A DNA stretch of 64,000 nucleotides from Magicicada septendecula (Eukaryota; Arthropoda; Insecta; Hemiptera; Cicadidae): the NCBI GenBank assembly GCA_034769895.1, contig CM068373.1:22882620-22946619 (forward strand), given 5' to 3'. Both the position numbers and the translations under genes were made by a program. The notes under the pieces were generated by a model. That model was not told the origin of the DNA, did no database searches, and saw only the letters and a list, made by a program, of their open reading frames with translations. Shown in pieces: positions 42,845 through 55,475 of the stretch. Numbering within the stretch: the stretch's first letter is position 1; every line of letters begins with the position of its first letter.

Positions 42845-44202
42845 GATATATCTTTCAACTACGTTAATTTATGTATTGCACACATATTAATCATTGATTG
42901 CTTTACAAACTTTAAATTTAAATTGACTAAATTAATCGTTAACCATTAATGAACATATGTATTAAATTTAAATTAGATTCTCTGAACCTTTATATCTACA
43001 TTTTATATAATTCTTATTTATTTTTATATTTCAAAGTGTCTTTTCAATGTCTTTAGTCTCTCATTTAAAATTTATAAATTGATTATCTGTCACCTCGATT
43101 CTGTCGCTCATACCCATGTCCTCCGTTGATCCGTAGGCCCTCTTCTGATGGAGTTCCCTGCACGTTCCCCCGGTTTCACTTATCGTCCTACAGTTACTCG
43201 TCCCTCATCGTCCCATCGGGTAGCTGTAGTTTAGAGTGATATGTTGCTCTGCACCAGTTGCTGTTGTTCTAGCAGACGCCTCTACTATTCAGTATAGCGT
43301 TCCTCTGCATGATGTAACCTCGTAGCTTGTCTTGAGTGACGGACGTTTGTGTGTAAACATCGTCAAGTGTGTTCTATAATCGTATTCGTAACCAGACTAA
43401 GAGTTACTGTTTGATACTTAAGATGAACATAGCGTCCATACGCCTTTACTGTTCAATTAACAAAATTTAAAACTCACGTCAATACTGGACATAGCGTTCC
43501 GCCGCTACTAAAGACTGATTGAGAAGAGAACTGGCTTCTTCCGTGCCCTTATTTATATTCGAGCATCGTACCGCACCTGTTGGGACAGAATTCTGCCTGT
43601 CAGAAATTTCTTGAAGGCGTCAGTTCCCCCACTATCGTCCAATTTCATATTTTCGCACATTTCTGCCAATGGCAAAGTCTACTGTGCACTACATGGTGCT
43701 CTAACGATGGATGATTTAATTACACATGTTTTGAATGTCATTACCATAGTAATCGCATAAACTCAATAAACTCAAAACTCAATTAGTCATTACTACGCAC
43801 TTAAAATCGCACTGAATTCGCACTGCGGATCCTTTTCACGCCGTTTTCTCACTACACATGTGTATTAATTTTATACATATTTAGGAGTATTTGAATTTTT
43901 TCTACCATTTATGGTTTTCTCATAATTAAATAAAAACTATAATTTAACAATTATTTAGGGTGAGATTGCAAACTTTCATGCTCGAACCGGCCTCACTTAC
44001 ACACATTATTTACTACTGTACACACTCTCAGCGACAATCGCGTGATCGTGCAGGTCAGTTCCTGTACGTCTACATGCCGTATTTTTAACATAAAGTCAGC
44101 TTTCAATCTCATACCTGCTTATTTATGCATATTTTTAAATTTAATTTGAGTATTCATTTTATCTAATAAATGCACAGTACAGCGTATGATTGTATTGTCG
44201 CA
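42845..44202 (-). repeat. interspersed repeat, longer copy, inverted to 33538-34420
   Basis: This is the fuller copy of the repeat described at 33538. The extra 450 bp (about 43107-43560) is less AT-rich. In minus-strand reading it contains a TATAAATAAGG word near 43547-43557, which could be a promoter. The repeat may be an LTR or a long non-autonomous element; its ends were not resolved. Confidence 0.7.
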
Positions 44203-45452
44203 TTATATTGCAACAGTACACAGGATATGAGAGTCATTTAAGTGGAATACTATTGTGCTAAATAATATTTTCTGATGGCCATAGGCATGTTTTAAATTGA
44301 TTTTGTTCCTTCTTTGTAAAGTAGTCATAAGTTTTGAAACAAGCTGTGTTTATAAAAGTATGTTATGTCAAAAAGTTCACAATTTTATTCTCTTTTATGT
44401 CATGTGAAATATTTGTGTGTAAGTGCAAGAGTGGGCGTGGGATTTACATTTTATTCAAAAACTTCGAAGAAAATTAACATTTCGTTCTGAAACTTGGACA
44501 CAGTATTTTCATGGTTATAAGCTACATTTTCCGTATACTCAATTATCCACACCTATGGTTTTTTATGGGTTTTTTAAAGAATTCCATCTTCTTTTATTCT
44601 CATTATATTCCAGAAAGTTATAAAATTTACAGATTAGATAGACAGGCTTTTGCAGAATCGGACAGAGTTTAAGCCTGATTTCAGTCTATCTGTGTTCTCA
44701 TCTGTGACATTGCTAATGTTTCAACCAATCAGAGGGTCTAAAATTTATTCAGTTTGGTCCTCTGTAGAGAACACTTCGCGCAGTTTCTTATAAGGACTCG
44801 TTACAGAAAGACGTACTCGCTGCCACGAATTTTTCCGTGACGAGACAGGTTGTTTTCTTAAACTTAGAAGTTGGTTCACGGTTCGAGGTCTTCGAAACCA
44901 TTACCACTTACAGAACTCAAATAATAAAAAATGTATCATTCTAGTGCTTTCTCGCATATAGTAGAAGATATCCGCTAAGTACAAAATATCTACCGAGATA
45001 TTTTCAGTTAACGCGAGAACACTTCAAGAAGCCGGATTTGTGTAAGCTGGATACACGATCTATTTTCCCAGGTTTGAAACCCTGAGATAATTTTATAAAC
45101 AATAGCAGTTCGTATCGCAGTGTGCGTGGGTGCAACGACGTGAATTGTCTGCATTAGTGATCTTCGAACGGTCTACGGGCAGAGTTCCAGCTATCCAGTC
45201 GAACTACGGGCGCGGAGTGTCGGGTGGCTACGCAAACAGTGGATTTCAACACATCAAGTAACATAATTGTAAAGCAAGCCAATATACTCAATTTTCAAAG
45301 ACAAATTTTTAAATAAACAATTTTGTATTATAAATTAATAAGACAATAGTAAATTTTAATGATTTAATTTAATAAATTTTCCTACCTCCAGATATAGACT
45401 TGTTGTAATAATTTCTATAATACCTATCTATGCAGTTTTCAAATTGTATCGT
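44203..45452. other. no gene recognised
   Basis: The segment 44700-45270 is less AT-rich and its style (CCAATCAGAGG, CAACGACGTG, then AATAAAC-type words) recalls an LTR or promoter region, but no second copy is in the window. The short frame at 44423-44623 has no recognisable domain. Confidence 0.4.
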
Positions 45453-45850
45453 TGCAATATATATATATATATAATATATTTAATATTTATATGATTTTAC
45501 CTCAAGATGTATTTTCCTTATTTAGAACATGTTTTTGGACGCTTTGTGTTGGTTGGTTGTTGTTGTGGTATCCTGTTAGCTTTTGGCACTTAAAATTGGT
45601 ATTATTGTGTGTGATTGTGGTGCATGTATTTTCGATGTTGAATACTTTGAAAATTGTGTCATGTTTTGTATTGATTTGTATTTGTTCAGGTATTAATTTG
45701 TTTTCTGTTTTATGTTTGTATATTTGTAAACATATTTGTCCCTTTGTGAGGTATGTGTTTTATTAGTGTTATATTGGTTATGTCTGGTAATTCATGTCCA
45801 GTGTTTATTGTATGTGTGGCCAAAGTTAATCAATATAAAACATGTAAAAT
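45453..45850 (-). pseudogene. Penelope-like element, C-terminal fragment and 3' tail
   Basis: On the minus strand the frames read NTGHELPDITNITLIKHIP, then YKHKTENKLIPEQIQINTK and DTIFKVFNIENT. This is the same C-terminal pattern as at 23945 and 51940 (H.LP.I..I, then IY+..K....I...Q). The coding part covers about 45630-45850. The 3' non-coding tail, from about 45625 down to the AT run at 45459-45475, matches 49612-49815 in the opposite orientation. At least one frameshift is present. Confidence 0.5.
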
Positions 45851-46519
45851 TTTTTAAGCACTCAACATCGACAATACACAAAATACAAATATTTTGTACT
45901 ATACTCGTTTCTTAACGGTGTTGCTGTGTTGTGATTCTTCTGCTCGTTCGTATTGTTTAGTTTATTTTTGATTTAGTTAAAGTTTGTAAATTTGTTTTGT
46001 TAATGTTTAATGAAAAAGTCTGACGACGAATTACTCGAGTCGGTTCTCTCGCGGGCGCCCGTGAATAGGCGTAGATCGCCGCAGATTCTGATGTTGCTGA
46101 AATAAACACAAGTTATGTACTTACTGTATTTGACGTTCTAGTCTGTTAACAAATTCGTCAACAAACGAATCGGTAACTCGATTCTCATAGGTCAGTGTTA
46201 CACGGTGCCACCTGTGGAAGTATTGCTGAAAAATCTAACTCGTAACTCTATTGTCTATTCAATAAAAGTCGTCAACTCTTTTTCTTTTATCAATTTTAAT
46301 TTATTAACAACTTTTTAATGAATGTTGTAAATTATTGCTTTGTATTGTAACACTGGCTGTTTGCCTTTTTAGTCATCGACTTTACTTTTTATTTGACTCT
46401 TAATCTCAGGGTAATTGAAAATATTTAGATTTTAACATAACTTTACAATAGAACTTTTGAACCTTGGTTCATGATGTTTACAAATTCTCAGTGGTTCCTT
46501 TGAGCCTGCAAGATACAAA

Positions 46520-46905
46520 AACAAGAAAAATGTCTGCGCTACTGTTAACATTAGTAAGCGGAATTAATTATTATAAACAATAATTATATTAAATGTTTTC
46601 ACAAATCATTAACATGGAATAATATCGTCGACTATGGTCAACATTACATTTGCTTTACGCATACTGAATTAATTTTTATAAACAAAATGACCTGAAACAG
46701 TTTTAAAAATTATTAACCTATGGTCATAAAATTGACTATTGTCAACATTGAATTGCCTCCAGGCATACTGAAGCAAATATTCAGAAACAAAATAATATTA
46801 AACGTTTATAAAATCATTAACATATGGTTATTAAATTGACGGTTGTCGATATGAGAAAAACTTCAGGCATACTGAATTGCTATAAATTATTAACTATTCC
46901 AAAAT
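46520..46905. repeat. decayed tandem repeat, about 104-bp unit
   Basis: Three to four units, each with ATCATTAAC or ATTATTAAC (46606, 46708, 46814) and GCATACTGAA (46658, 46768, 46868). Between these come GGTCATAAAATTGACTATTG-like words. The copies are old and AT-rich. Confidence 0.65.
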
Positions 46906-49611
46906 ATCAGGTAGCTACTTAATCTAAATAAAAAAAAATACATCAGTGATTAAATTATAAGTTTACTTAATATTTGTTAATTACTATCATGTCCATTGCA
47001 TGTGGCCCTCTAGTTATTCAAACAATTATGATTGGTTACTTAATTAGTGTTCATCACAATATTAGTTGATTGTTTAAGTATGATAACAATCAAAATCAAA
47101 AGTTCAGATAACCTCTCTTTGAGTTCCTGCTATTCATTGTTTTTTCCTCTAAGTGGTTCGACTTTTGTAATATCGATCAAAATTATTCATTATTTCTATA
47201 AAATATTTATATGAGGTTCATCAATGTTTGCGAATGACGGTTATTTATTTTATTCAACCACTGTTAACCTCGATAATATATCATGGTTGCTTCCATGTTT
47301 CAAATGTAAAATCTTAAAATCTCTTGTTTTTTAATTAATGTTCAATAATTATTAAGTAACACCATACTTCCTGTTAATTCACTTTATTTGCAGCTTTATT
47401 GTGCACTCTGAAATTATAATTCTCTATGATTTAAGCGTTTTATCGATGCACTCGACACTAAAATTTTAGAGGTTAGGATGCCCACATCTGTTTACATTTA
47501 TACCCGCACAGCTGATTTGGCTTGAAAAACGATTACTTTCGCGCACAGAAATTGCCGTCGTCTTGCGTCGCTAGTCTGAGGTAAAGTGTGTGTCATTTTT
47601 ATTCTTCTTCGCTGTTCCAATTTTAGAAGCACATACCCCCGGTCGATTTTGATCGATTCCATTGGTTTAAAAAGGCTGCCATTCCATCTAGCGAGGTCAC
47701 TCCCCTCGCGGATTAATTAATTTGCAGAAAATTGTTAGCGACTGTGGTGTGGAAAGTATCATTGTTACCTCCTTGTTTTTACCCAAAATGAATAGAATAC
47801 CTTTATAATTGGTTTGACATCCTTGTTATATGAGTAATACTTAATATAACCACACCATGTTATTACAATTGATTAATTCTTTAAAATAAGTCCTCACAAG
47901 ACATGTACGAGTGTTATACTTAAAAAGTTTATGTTTCTCACTTACGACTATGACATATTTCTTATGGTTTTACATGAATAATTACTGGAGTTGACCAAAT
48001 GCTGATTAAATTTCAATCGTATGGTTCCTTTCAAGTCCCTTTATGATAATATCTAGTACAATGATTGTCTAAAATTAATAACATTACAATGTTTGACCCA
48101 TGCTTGCTATGTCCTAGAGCATGGTAAATTCGATTCACTCTGTTTAATGGCATAATTTGTTCTGTTCACTTTTTTATAGTGATGCAGGCGTTCCAATATG
48201 TCCATTACAACTTCTGGACAACTCAGTTTTCTTTAGAATATAATTATTTTCTTGTTTTTAGTCTCATTTATTGTTCACAGTCTTAGTATGCCATGTGTCA
48301 TTATGATTTAGTTCAAAATTAATGATATACCAAATTCTAAGAGGTTTTTTTAGGTCCAAATAATTTTTACAGCATAAACATTGTTTTACAATGGTTGACC
48401 TCTTATTATTACATGTGAGATTGATCAGAATTCACTAATACTTCTTGCATCTAGTGTAGTCAGACTGTTACCTTAATTTTTCTTAATTCTGGTTAAATTA
48501 ACATTTCGTTACAATTATTTTATACTATAATAATGGTAATACATATTGTGTTGTACATTTATGTCATTGTTCATTTCTGGTTTACAATATTATAGTAATT
48601 TTGAGTGTGTTTAATGTTTACATCTTTCTGTCCAATTTCAGTCTGTGTATTTACATTAAACACCACACATACCACTTTTAATGAATAAATCGTATCACTA
48701 GGTTCGTCTTTATAATGTCTATTTTCATTATTGTGTAACTTACACTAGTTTACATTGTTTTGGTCTTAATTTATGCTAATTACAAGTTGATTTGTAACAG
48801 AATTGAGGTTACCTGGGACCCCCTTGTTTGACAAAAATGGTCTATGTCTTTTCTTTCTGATCTCAAAGTTTTACAGGTTATTATTTGACACTTTTACTCT
48901 GATTAACTATTATTTATTATTTCTTCGTTATTTCGACCGGTCTACAGGTGATTACTAGGTTCTCTTTTATTTATCTTACTTGGATTTGCCTGTATTAAAA
49001 CCATGCATGGTATACTATTCTTACTAAGATAATTAATTCATTCTTATCTTTCATTATTTTCTTTAATTGTTTATATTTGTTTATTTAATTATATTCTTAT
49101 CTCAGAATAAAGAGTTTTTGTCGTGGTTTGTCTTTGGTAATAGTTTGTCTATGTCTGTGTCTCTTTACTGTTTCTTACTTCTGTAGATTCCTTGTTTTAT
49201 TAGTTTCATTCTCTATTAGTACATATTATAGGCACATTATATGACATATTTGTTAATTCTTCTTTATTTGTTACTTTACTTGTGTTTATTTACATTCTCT
49301 TCAGTCTCATGTTAGGGCTGCTTGTCATTATAATATGTTTTTTGTCCTCTCACTTACCATATCTATTGGGTCATTTAGGTAATCACATTATTATGTTGTC
49401 TTCTATATTTTCTTCTTCATCACTACTTATTGTTCTTCGTTTGCTGAGTTAATTATATTAATTGTTTTAATTAGTTCTTGGACCGGATATAACATTTAGT
49501 ACACAGTTATTCGTTTATAATCCCTTTCTTAGGTGTTCTTGTGTTAGTTTATGAGTGTTTCATTCTTTATTTTTGTTGTTAAATGTATGGTGAAGGTATT
49601 TACTGTTACAA
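46906..49611. other. AT-rich region without recognised genes
   Basis: Long, very AT-rich DNA with stops in all frames. Nothing is supported as a gene or RNA. Together with 55476-58384 it is the most uniform part of the window. Confidence 0.5.
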
Positions 49612-49815
49612 TATACACCACAATCACTCACAATAATACCAATTTAAAGTACCAAAGGCCAACAGGATACCACAACAACAACCAACCAACACAAATACTC
49701 AACAAGACTGAAAACTAGTAAGGCTGAGGATGGGAACACAAAGCGTCCTTAAACAGGTTCCAAATCAGAAAAATACATCTTGAGGTAAAATCATATAAAT
49801 ATTAAATATACTATA
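49612..49815 (+). mobile_element. Penelope-like 3' tail, + strand
   Basis: This shares with the complement of 45453-45625 the blocks ACAATAATACCAATTT, ACAGGATACCACAACAACAA and ATACATCTTGAGGTAAAATC. It retains about 45 extra bases, CAAATACTC to GGGAACAC, which the other copy lacks. These include CTGAGGA at 49724 followed by T, GGGA, a loop, TCCT and TAAAC, a worn hammerhead-like motif. No coding part precedes it. Confidence 0.5.
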
Positions 49816-49878
49816 TACATCAAAAAATAGACTGTAGCAAAAAGTGTTTGAATATATAAATATATACATATATATATG

Positions 49879-49881
<3 letters not shown>

Positions 49882-49923
<42 letters not shown>
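49882..49923. repeat. (CA)n microsatellite
   Basis: A CA run preceded by TATATATGTA. Confidence 0.95.
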
Positions 49924-49928
<5 letters not shown>

Positions 49929-50595
49929 TTAATGTAGACAGTAGGTGTATTCACTTTTTCCATAACTCAACCCGGTTTCACTGGTTGACTTAAGTGCTTA
50001 TGACTATATTAATATTCAATTTATCCATGCCATTCACAGTCAAGATGATTTAGTTTACCTCTATAGGTAAAGAACACCAGCCTCTTTGTTCTGGTTTCAA
50101 TTACTGACATATATCCCCAGTTATTTTCCACCACAAGATATTCAAATTTAACAGTAACGACACTTCGGAACCTGCCACGATTACCACACCAGTTATAAAG
50201 ATCATGTCGACCAACTATATTTCATCCAATTTTCAGAAGCCTAATTTTATTTCCCTTCTTTTGAGTTTTTGTTTTCCCCAAATTTTTTTTCTACTGAAAT
50301 TAATAGCTGATTCAGGACACAGCCTCGATTAACTCTAACTTTGATATCAAATTCTATTAACGCTTTGCTACATACTGTCATTAAAATTTTAATATTTATT
50401 TTTATTACATTATTATTATTATTTATTCATAGTACTCTCAACATCTCTATTGTTTCTCGGACAAACCACTTACTGTTTAAAAATTTAGTTACATGTTTCC
50501 TGCTTATTATGTCAAATATTTTTTTGTTACCTACAAATCACGTATTCAGTTTTTTTTTTCAAATAGACTTTTTTCAATAAGTTTTCTGTAAAAAA

Positions 50596-51847
50596 CGAGG
50601 AGCGTTCAAATTTAAATTATAATTTATTATTTATCAAAAAGTAACATAATAAAGTAAATTAGACTGTTATTTTTCAACATAGTCCCCCTCCTTTTCAATG
50701 CACAGGCGCCATCTTTTGGGTAGCTACCGTACCCCTTCAGAAAGAAATTCCTTTGGCTGCTGACGGAACCGCTCTCGAACAGTTTCAATGATTTCTTCAT
50801 TGGAACAAAACGTCTTACCCCCTAGAGCTTCTTTTAAGAGTCCAAACAAATGGAAGTCACAGGGTGCTAGGTGCTTACTATAGGGGGGATATTCCAGAAT
50901 AGTCCACATTAATTCACGGATTGTAGCCATCGTATAAGCGGCCACATGAGGCCGCGCATTATCCTGTAAAAAAAAGACAGAAAGTTGACTTCCTTCCGCT
51001 CGATCTGAAGCTGTTTTCTGGACTCCTCAGTAAATTTGAGTAATACTCGGCATTTATAGTGCGCTGCTCTGTTAGGAAATCGATGTGTAGAACACCCCGC
51101 ATTTCCCAAAAGAATGAAGCAATAATTTTGTCTGCTGAAAAAGTGGTTTTTGCTTTATTCGGTTTCGGAGTCGAAGGATGTCGCCACTGCATCGATGCTC
51201 TTTTGCTTTCTGGGGTAAAATAGTGTACCCAAGTTTCATCAGTAATGACAATAGACTGTAAAAATTCATCACCTTTTTCTTCATATTGTGCCAACAATGT
51301 GCGAGCCACCCGCAGGGCGTGTCTGCTTGTGTTCGTGGAATCCAACGTGTGCATATTTTCCGGTAATTAAGTTGATTTCTGATACTGTTATCCACACTGC
51401 CAACACTGATATTGAGTATAGAAACAATTCACCGTACTGTAATTTGACGATCGTTTTGAGTAAGTGTGTTAATCCTGTCAACCCTTTCTTCTGTTGACGG
51501 CGAGAGTGGGGTTCATTGTCTCCTCCGTCTTTAGAAGAGTTACTCCATTTATAGATGCTTATGTTTGTCAACGTTTCCTTACCAAACTGTCTTTTAAGTC
51601 TTTCACAAATGTATGACGGTTTCACATTTTTTCTTTTGTAAGAAATTTTATAATTATACGCTGTTCCACGCTTGGATGCACTTCTTCTTCACTCATAGTT
51701 GTAAACAAGTGACATATAACAGCTGGGTGCTAAATGACTAAAATAGATTGTTTGTTTCCAACAATCAGACAGTGCCACCAACTTGGGATTTTGTTTCTTT
51801 TATTTGGCGCCAAATTTAAATTCTAATATAAATTTGAACCCAACTCG
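50596..51847 (-). mobile_element. mariner element, nearly complete, inactive
   Basis: The ends are inverted: CGAGGAGCGTTCAAATTTA at 50596 and, on the other strand, CGAGTTGGGTTCAAATTTA ending at 51847, followed by TA. Between them the minus strand encodes a mariner transposase in three frames. The N-terminal DNA-binding part (YICERLKRQFGKETLTNISI) lies within 51281-51625. The middle part (50959-51354) has the first catalytic aspartate in VITDETWVHYF. The second lies in DNARPHVAAY near 50966 and the third in LAPCDFHLFG, with exactly 34 residues between them, the DD34D signature of mariner. Several frameshifts inactivate it. The other mariner remnant at 1-383 has a different C terminus. Confidence 0.85.
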
Positions 51848-51939
51848 TAGAATTTCGTTGTAGTCAAATTCTACTCTTCGTAAACTCATTTTGCGTGTAA
51901 TTATTAGTTTTGATGGTACTTTCACTTCTAAACTTACTT

Positions 51940-52365
51940 ATTGTTACGGCCGTTTCGGAGTGGTGTGCTCCTTCGTCAGTCAGTTGTGGATACAGAATGT
52001 GCAAGCTGTCGGTAATTCTATGTATAACGGTATTGGTAAACAGGTTGTGTGCGGGTGGTGGTGGAGGGGATTGGCGCAGGAGTTTGAATTGTTGCAGGTG
52101 TTGTTTATTACTGTGTCGAATAGTGCGTTTGATTTAAATTGTAATTGGTCATTGAGTATGTTGTTGGGTTGTGTTTTGTTCTGTTTGTATATTTCAAATT
52201 GTTCTGTGGTGTTGAGTTTACGACTTTTGGGTAGGAAGTGTAAAATTGTAAGGATGTTTTTTATATTGGTGTGACTGTGGTTTTCTGTCTGGATATGTGT
52301 GGCAAATGTGGATTGTATGTTATTATTGGTGAGTGCTTTGGTGTGTTCATAAAATCTGGAATAAA
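51940..52365 (-). pseudogene. Penelope-like element, C-terminal end with hammerhead-like tail
   Basis: On the minus strand, from high to low coordinates: RFYEHTKALTNNN, QSTFATHI, then TNIKNILTILHFLP. Next comes KSRKLNTTEQFEIYKQNKTQ followed by NNILNDQLQFKSNALFDTVI. This is the best-preserved copy of the C-terminal pattern also seen at 23945 and 45453. I take it to be the end of the GIY-YIG endonuclease of a Penelope-like retroelement. The RT is not present upstream, so the copy is 5'-truncated. About 120 bases after the coding remnant lies the motif at 51946-51980. Confidence 0.55.
51946..51980 (-). ncRNA. hammerhead-ribozyme-like motif at Penelope-like 3' end
   Basis: On the minus strand: CTGACGA, an extra A, a perfect GGAG/CTCC stem with loop CACACCA, GAA, then the eight-base palindrome ACGGCCGT and A. 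The palindrome gives a perfect four-pair, loop-less stem III if two copies pair. Stem I is not clear. Position and layout match the type I hammerheads known from Penelope-like elements, apart from the one extra base after CTGACGA. Confidence 0.5.
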
Positions 52366-53155
52366 AAGCTCTTCATTTTGCGTGTATTTAAATGTTCCCA
52401 CCTAATTGTGTTTTAATCTTTTCTCCAATAATTTTCTCTGGCATACTTAGTACATAACCGTCTATAAATTTTGCACTATAAATGTATATTACTCTATAAA
52501 TATATTTGAAATAAATGTTAAAAAATAACAAATGACGTCATTTAAGAAGCGTTAGTATTTTTAAATATTAATTTTACTGAGCCGAGTGCGTTATTCATCT
52601 CTCATTTAAAATAGCCCTTTATAAAAATTAGCTGTTGTAACGATACGATTAAATATCCTTTAATCTAAAGTACTAGTGTACGTTCAAAGGCAATAAATCA
52701 CTGACCCCACTGGCGGCAGTTGTCTCATTTAATTCTGAGTTACGCAAACAGTGGCAGCAAAGTTGGCAGCAGTTTCCAAGTAATCCTACGCGACTGCGTC
52801 CTATGTAAGTGTAAAATTAATTATTGTATTTCTGATAAAAATTACAATATATTGTTTATCATTTACATTTATATTTTAATTTATATTATGAGAGAATATT
52901 TCTCTTTGACAGAAAATCTAATCGGGAGTAAATTTAACAAATAATAAGCGCACCGTATAACTAACATAAAAGTAAATTATGTAAACAGATTTTTATACAG
53001 ATATGTAAAACAACTGTCACGTTTTTCGTTACAAGGTAGTGCGTATAATTCTAATTCGTGTTCTACATAACTGTTGGTATAATAATTTGCGTAACACAAA
53101 TTATAGTCAGGTGAATAATTGAAATTTTTACATTGATTTAACGCTTGTATTATAT
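52366..53155. other. no gene recognised
   Basis: AT-rich DNA. Small repeated words (GGCGGCAG, GTGGCAGC, TTGGCAGCAG) occur near 52712-52775 without clear structure. Confidence 0.4.
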
Positions 53156-53505
53156 TATCCTCCTCCTTCTCCTATGGCGCTACAGCCCAAATCGGGCCTG
53201 GCCACCACCAATCTCCGCCTCCAATCCACTCTATCCATTGCAGCCCTCCTCCAGTTTCTTATCCCCATGTCCCTCGCGTTCTCTGCAACGACATCTTCCC
53301 ACCTCTTCCTCGGTCTGCCACTAGGTCTCGTTACCTCCCATGTACCCAGCAGAGCCCTTTTGGGGTTCGTGTCATCCTCCATTCTCATAACATGTCCAGC
53401 CCAACGCAATCTTTGCATTCTTATAAATTTTGAGACTGGTATCTCTTTATATATTTGATACAGTTCATTGTTGTATCTCAGTCTCCATGAGCCATTTTGT
53501 ATTCT
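53156..53505 (-). pseudogene. LINE ORF2 C-terminal fragment, minus strand
   Basis: The frame reads QRLRWAGHVMRMEDDTNPKR, then RPSGRPRKRWEDVVAENARD and ends ARPDLGCSAIGEGG. This is a very typical C-terminal tail of arthropod LINE ORF2 proteins (RLRWAGHV.RM ... GRPR.RWED). The final 87 codons are undamaged (53155-53418), and the ORF reads out into a GGAGGA-rich 3' end. Upstream the frame breaks near 53430. RT and endonuclease are absent because of 5' truncation. It is a different family from the other tails in this window. Confidence 0.8.
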
Positions 53506-53544
53506 ATTATACTTATCAGAAATTAGCAGGCAAACCTACTAAAA

Positions 53545-53547
<3 letters not shown>

Positions 53548-53639
<92 letters not shown>
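53548..53639. repeat. (CA)n microsatellite, long
   Basis: An uninterrupted CA run of about 92 bases, long enough to be highly variable between individuals. Confidence 0.95.
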
Positions 53640-53641
<2 letters not shown>

Positions 53642-53872
53642 TATGTACACAAAACGTTATGAGGAAACCGACATATTGCTTTCACTACACTGAATGTCGA
53701 ATAATCACTTTTCACTAAATTACCTAACATGGTATTGTTTGCTGATTTAAAATTTAAAAATTTTACTTAAGACACTGCCAGGTTCAGTCCTATCACTTCA
53801 TTCTGTCACCATAATCAGAGTATTTTTTAATGAAGTTTAATGAAGAAAGTTGTGTTAGTGGTTATAATCACA

Positions 53873-53995
53873 AACAGAATTATTACTGTTGCTCACCATT
53901 ATAGAAAAATTATTCCTATTAGCACTTTCAAGCTTGTCAGCTCATCGTCAGATCGGCATTTTTCTATAGTGGTGTGCAACAGTAATAATTCTGTT
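53873..53995. mobile_element. foldback element with hammerhead-like core (F3)
   Basis: Arms of about 38 bp, AACAGAATTATTACTGTTGC on the left and its inverse ending at 53995 on the right, have few mismatches. The inner part holds one copy of the core motif on the minus strand. It is smaller than the other foldbacks. Confidence 0.6.
53920..53951 (-). ncRNA. hammerhead-ribozyme-like motif in F3
   Basis: On the minus strand: CTGACGA, an extra T, GAGCT/AGCTT stem closed by GACA, GAA, AGTGCT (palindrome with one G-T pair), A. The flanks GCCGAT and ATAGG pair at four of five positions for stem I. Stem bases differ from F1 (GAGCC/GGCTT) with matching change on both sides. Confidence 0.4.
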
Positions 53996-54323
53996 CATTT
54001 TTTAATGCTTAAATCATCCTGTGAACTCGCTATTGATTGTCATATGTATAAAATAAAACACTTCAATCTAAAAAAATATTTAAATAAAAACTGGCCTCAA
54101 AATAAAAATCACAATTATTGATTACAAATTCAAGAAAACATTCTTCATAAACTGAAAGTAAATACATATAATCACGAACGACAATTTAAACACAACGTTA
54201 TTGCAGCTTCCTCTGAAATTAGAACAATGGTAAAGACCATCCTTCTTCTCGAAATCCCCTTCTTGTCCAACTGTTTGACTTTATATTTGCATTTTGTCTC
54301 CTTGGCGTCTCTTTCTGTTCCTA

Positions 54324-55031
<708 letters not shown>

Positions 55032-55475
55032 GTGCGGGACCATCAGGCGAACCCTAAGTCAGAAAGTAAGGGAACACGCCTAAAATTTTACAAGGTGACA
55101 GCTTTTCCCACACTTCTTTATGGCTCTGAGAATTGGACATTAAGGAAAGCCTACGCCAGTCTTATCCAAGCGGCTGAAATGACATTTCTTAGGGACGTGG
55201 CAGGCACGTGGCATGATCATAGAATAAACACAGATATACGGTAGGAACCGAATACTATGAGTATTCTCGACAGGATCGCCCTGTATCGGCTGAATTTGTG
55301 GGAACATCTTTGCCGAATGGATGACTGCCAACATCCTCAAACAACTATGGAACTATAAGCCGATGAGATGCAGAGGTGTGGGAGGTCCGTGGAAGCGCTG
55401 GAGTGACCAGATCTAATCTTTGCCTATTTGAGACTGGAACAAACCACCCTTGGTTTAATCCTTGATGATGATGAT
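55032..55475 (+). pseudogene. LINE ORF2 C-terminal fragment with GAT-repeat tail
   Basis: The translation gives TRLKFYKVTAFPTLLYGSEN, then AYASLIQAAEMTFLRDVAG and, past a stop at about 55242, ILDRIALYRLNLWEHLCRMD. This is the familiar post-RT segment of LINE ORF2 (FYK..A.PTLLYGSE.W ... IQAAEM.FLR.VAG). The copy ends in a short (GAT)n run at about 55464-55475, likely the 3' terminal simple repeat of the element. Several stops make it inactive. It is a distinct family from the other fragments. Confidence 0.75.
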
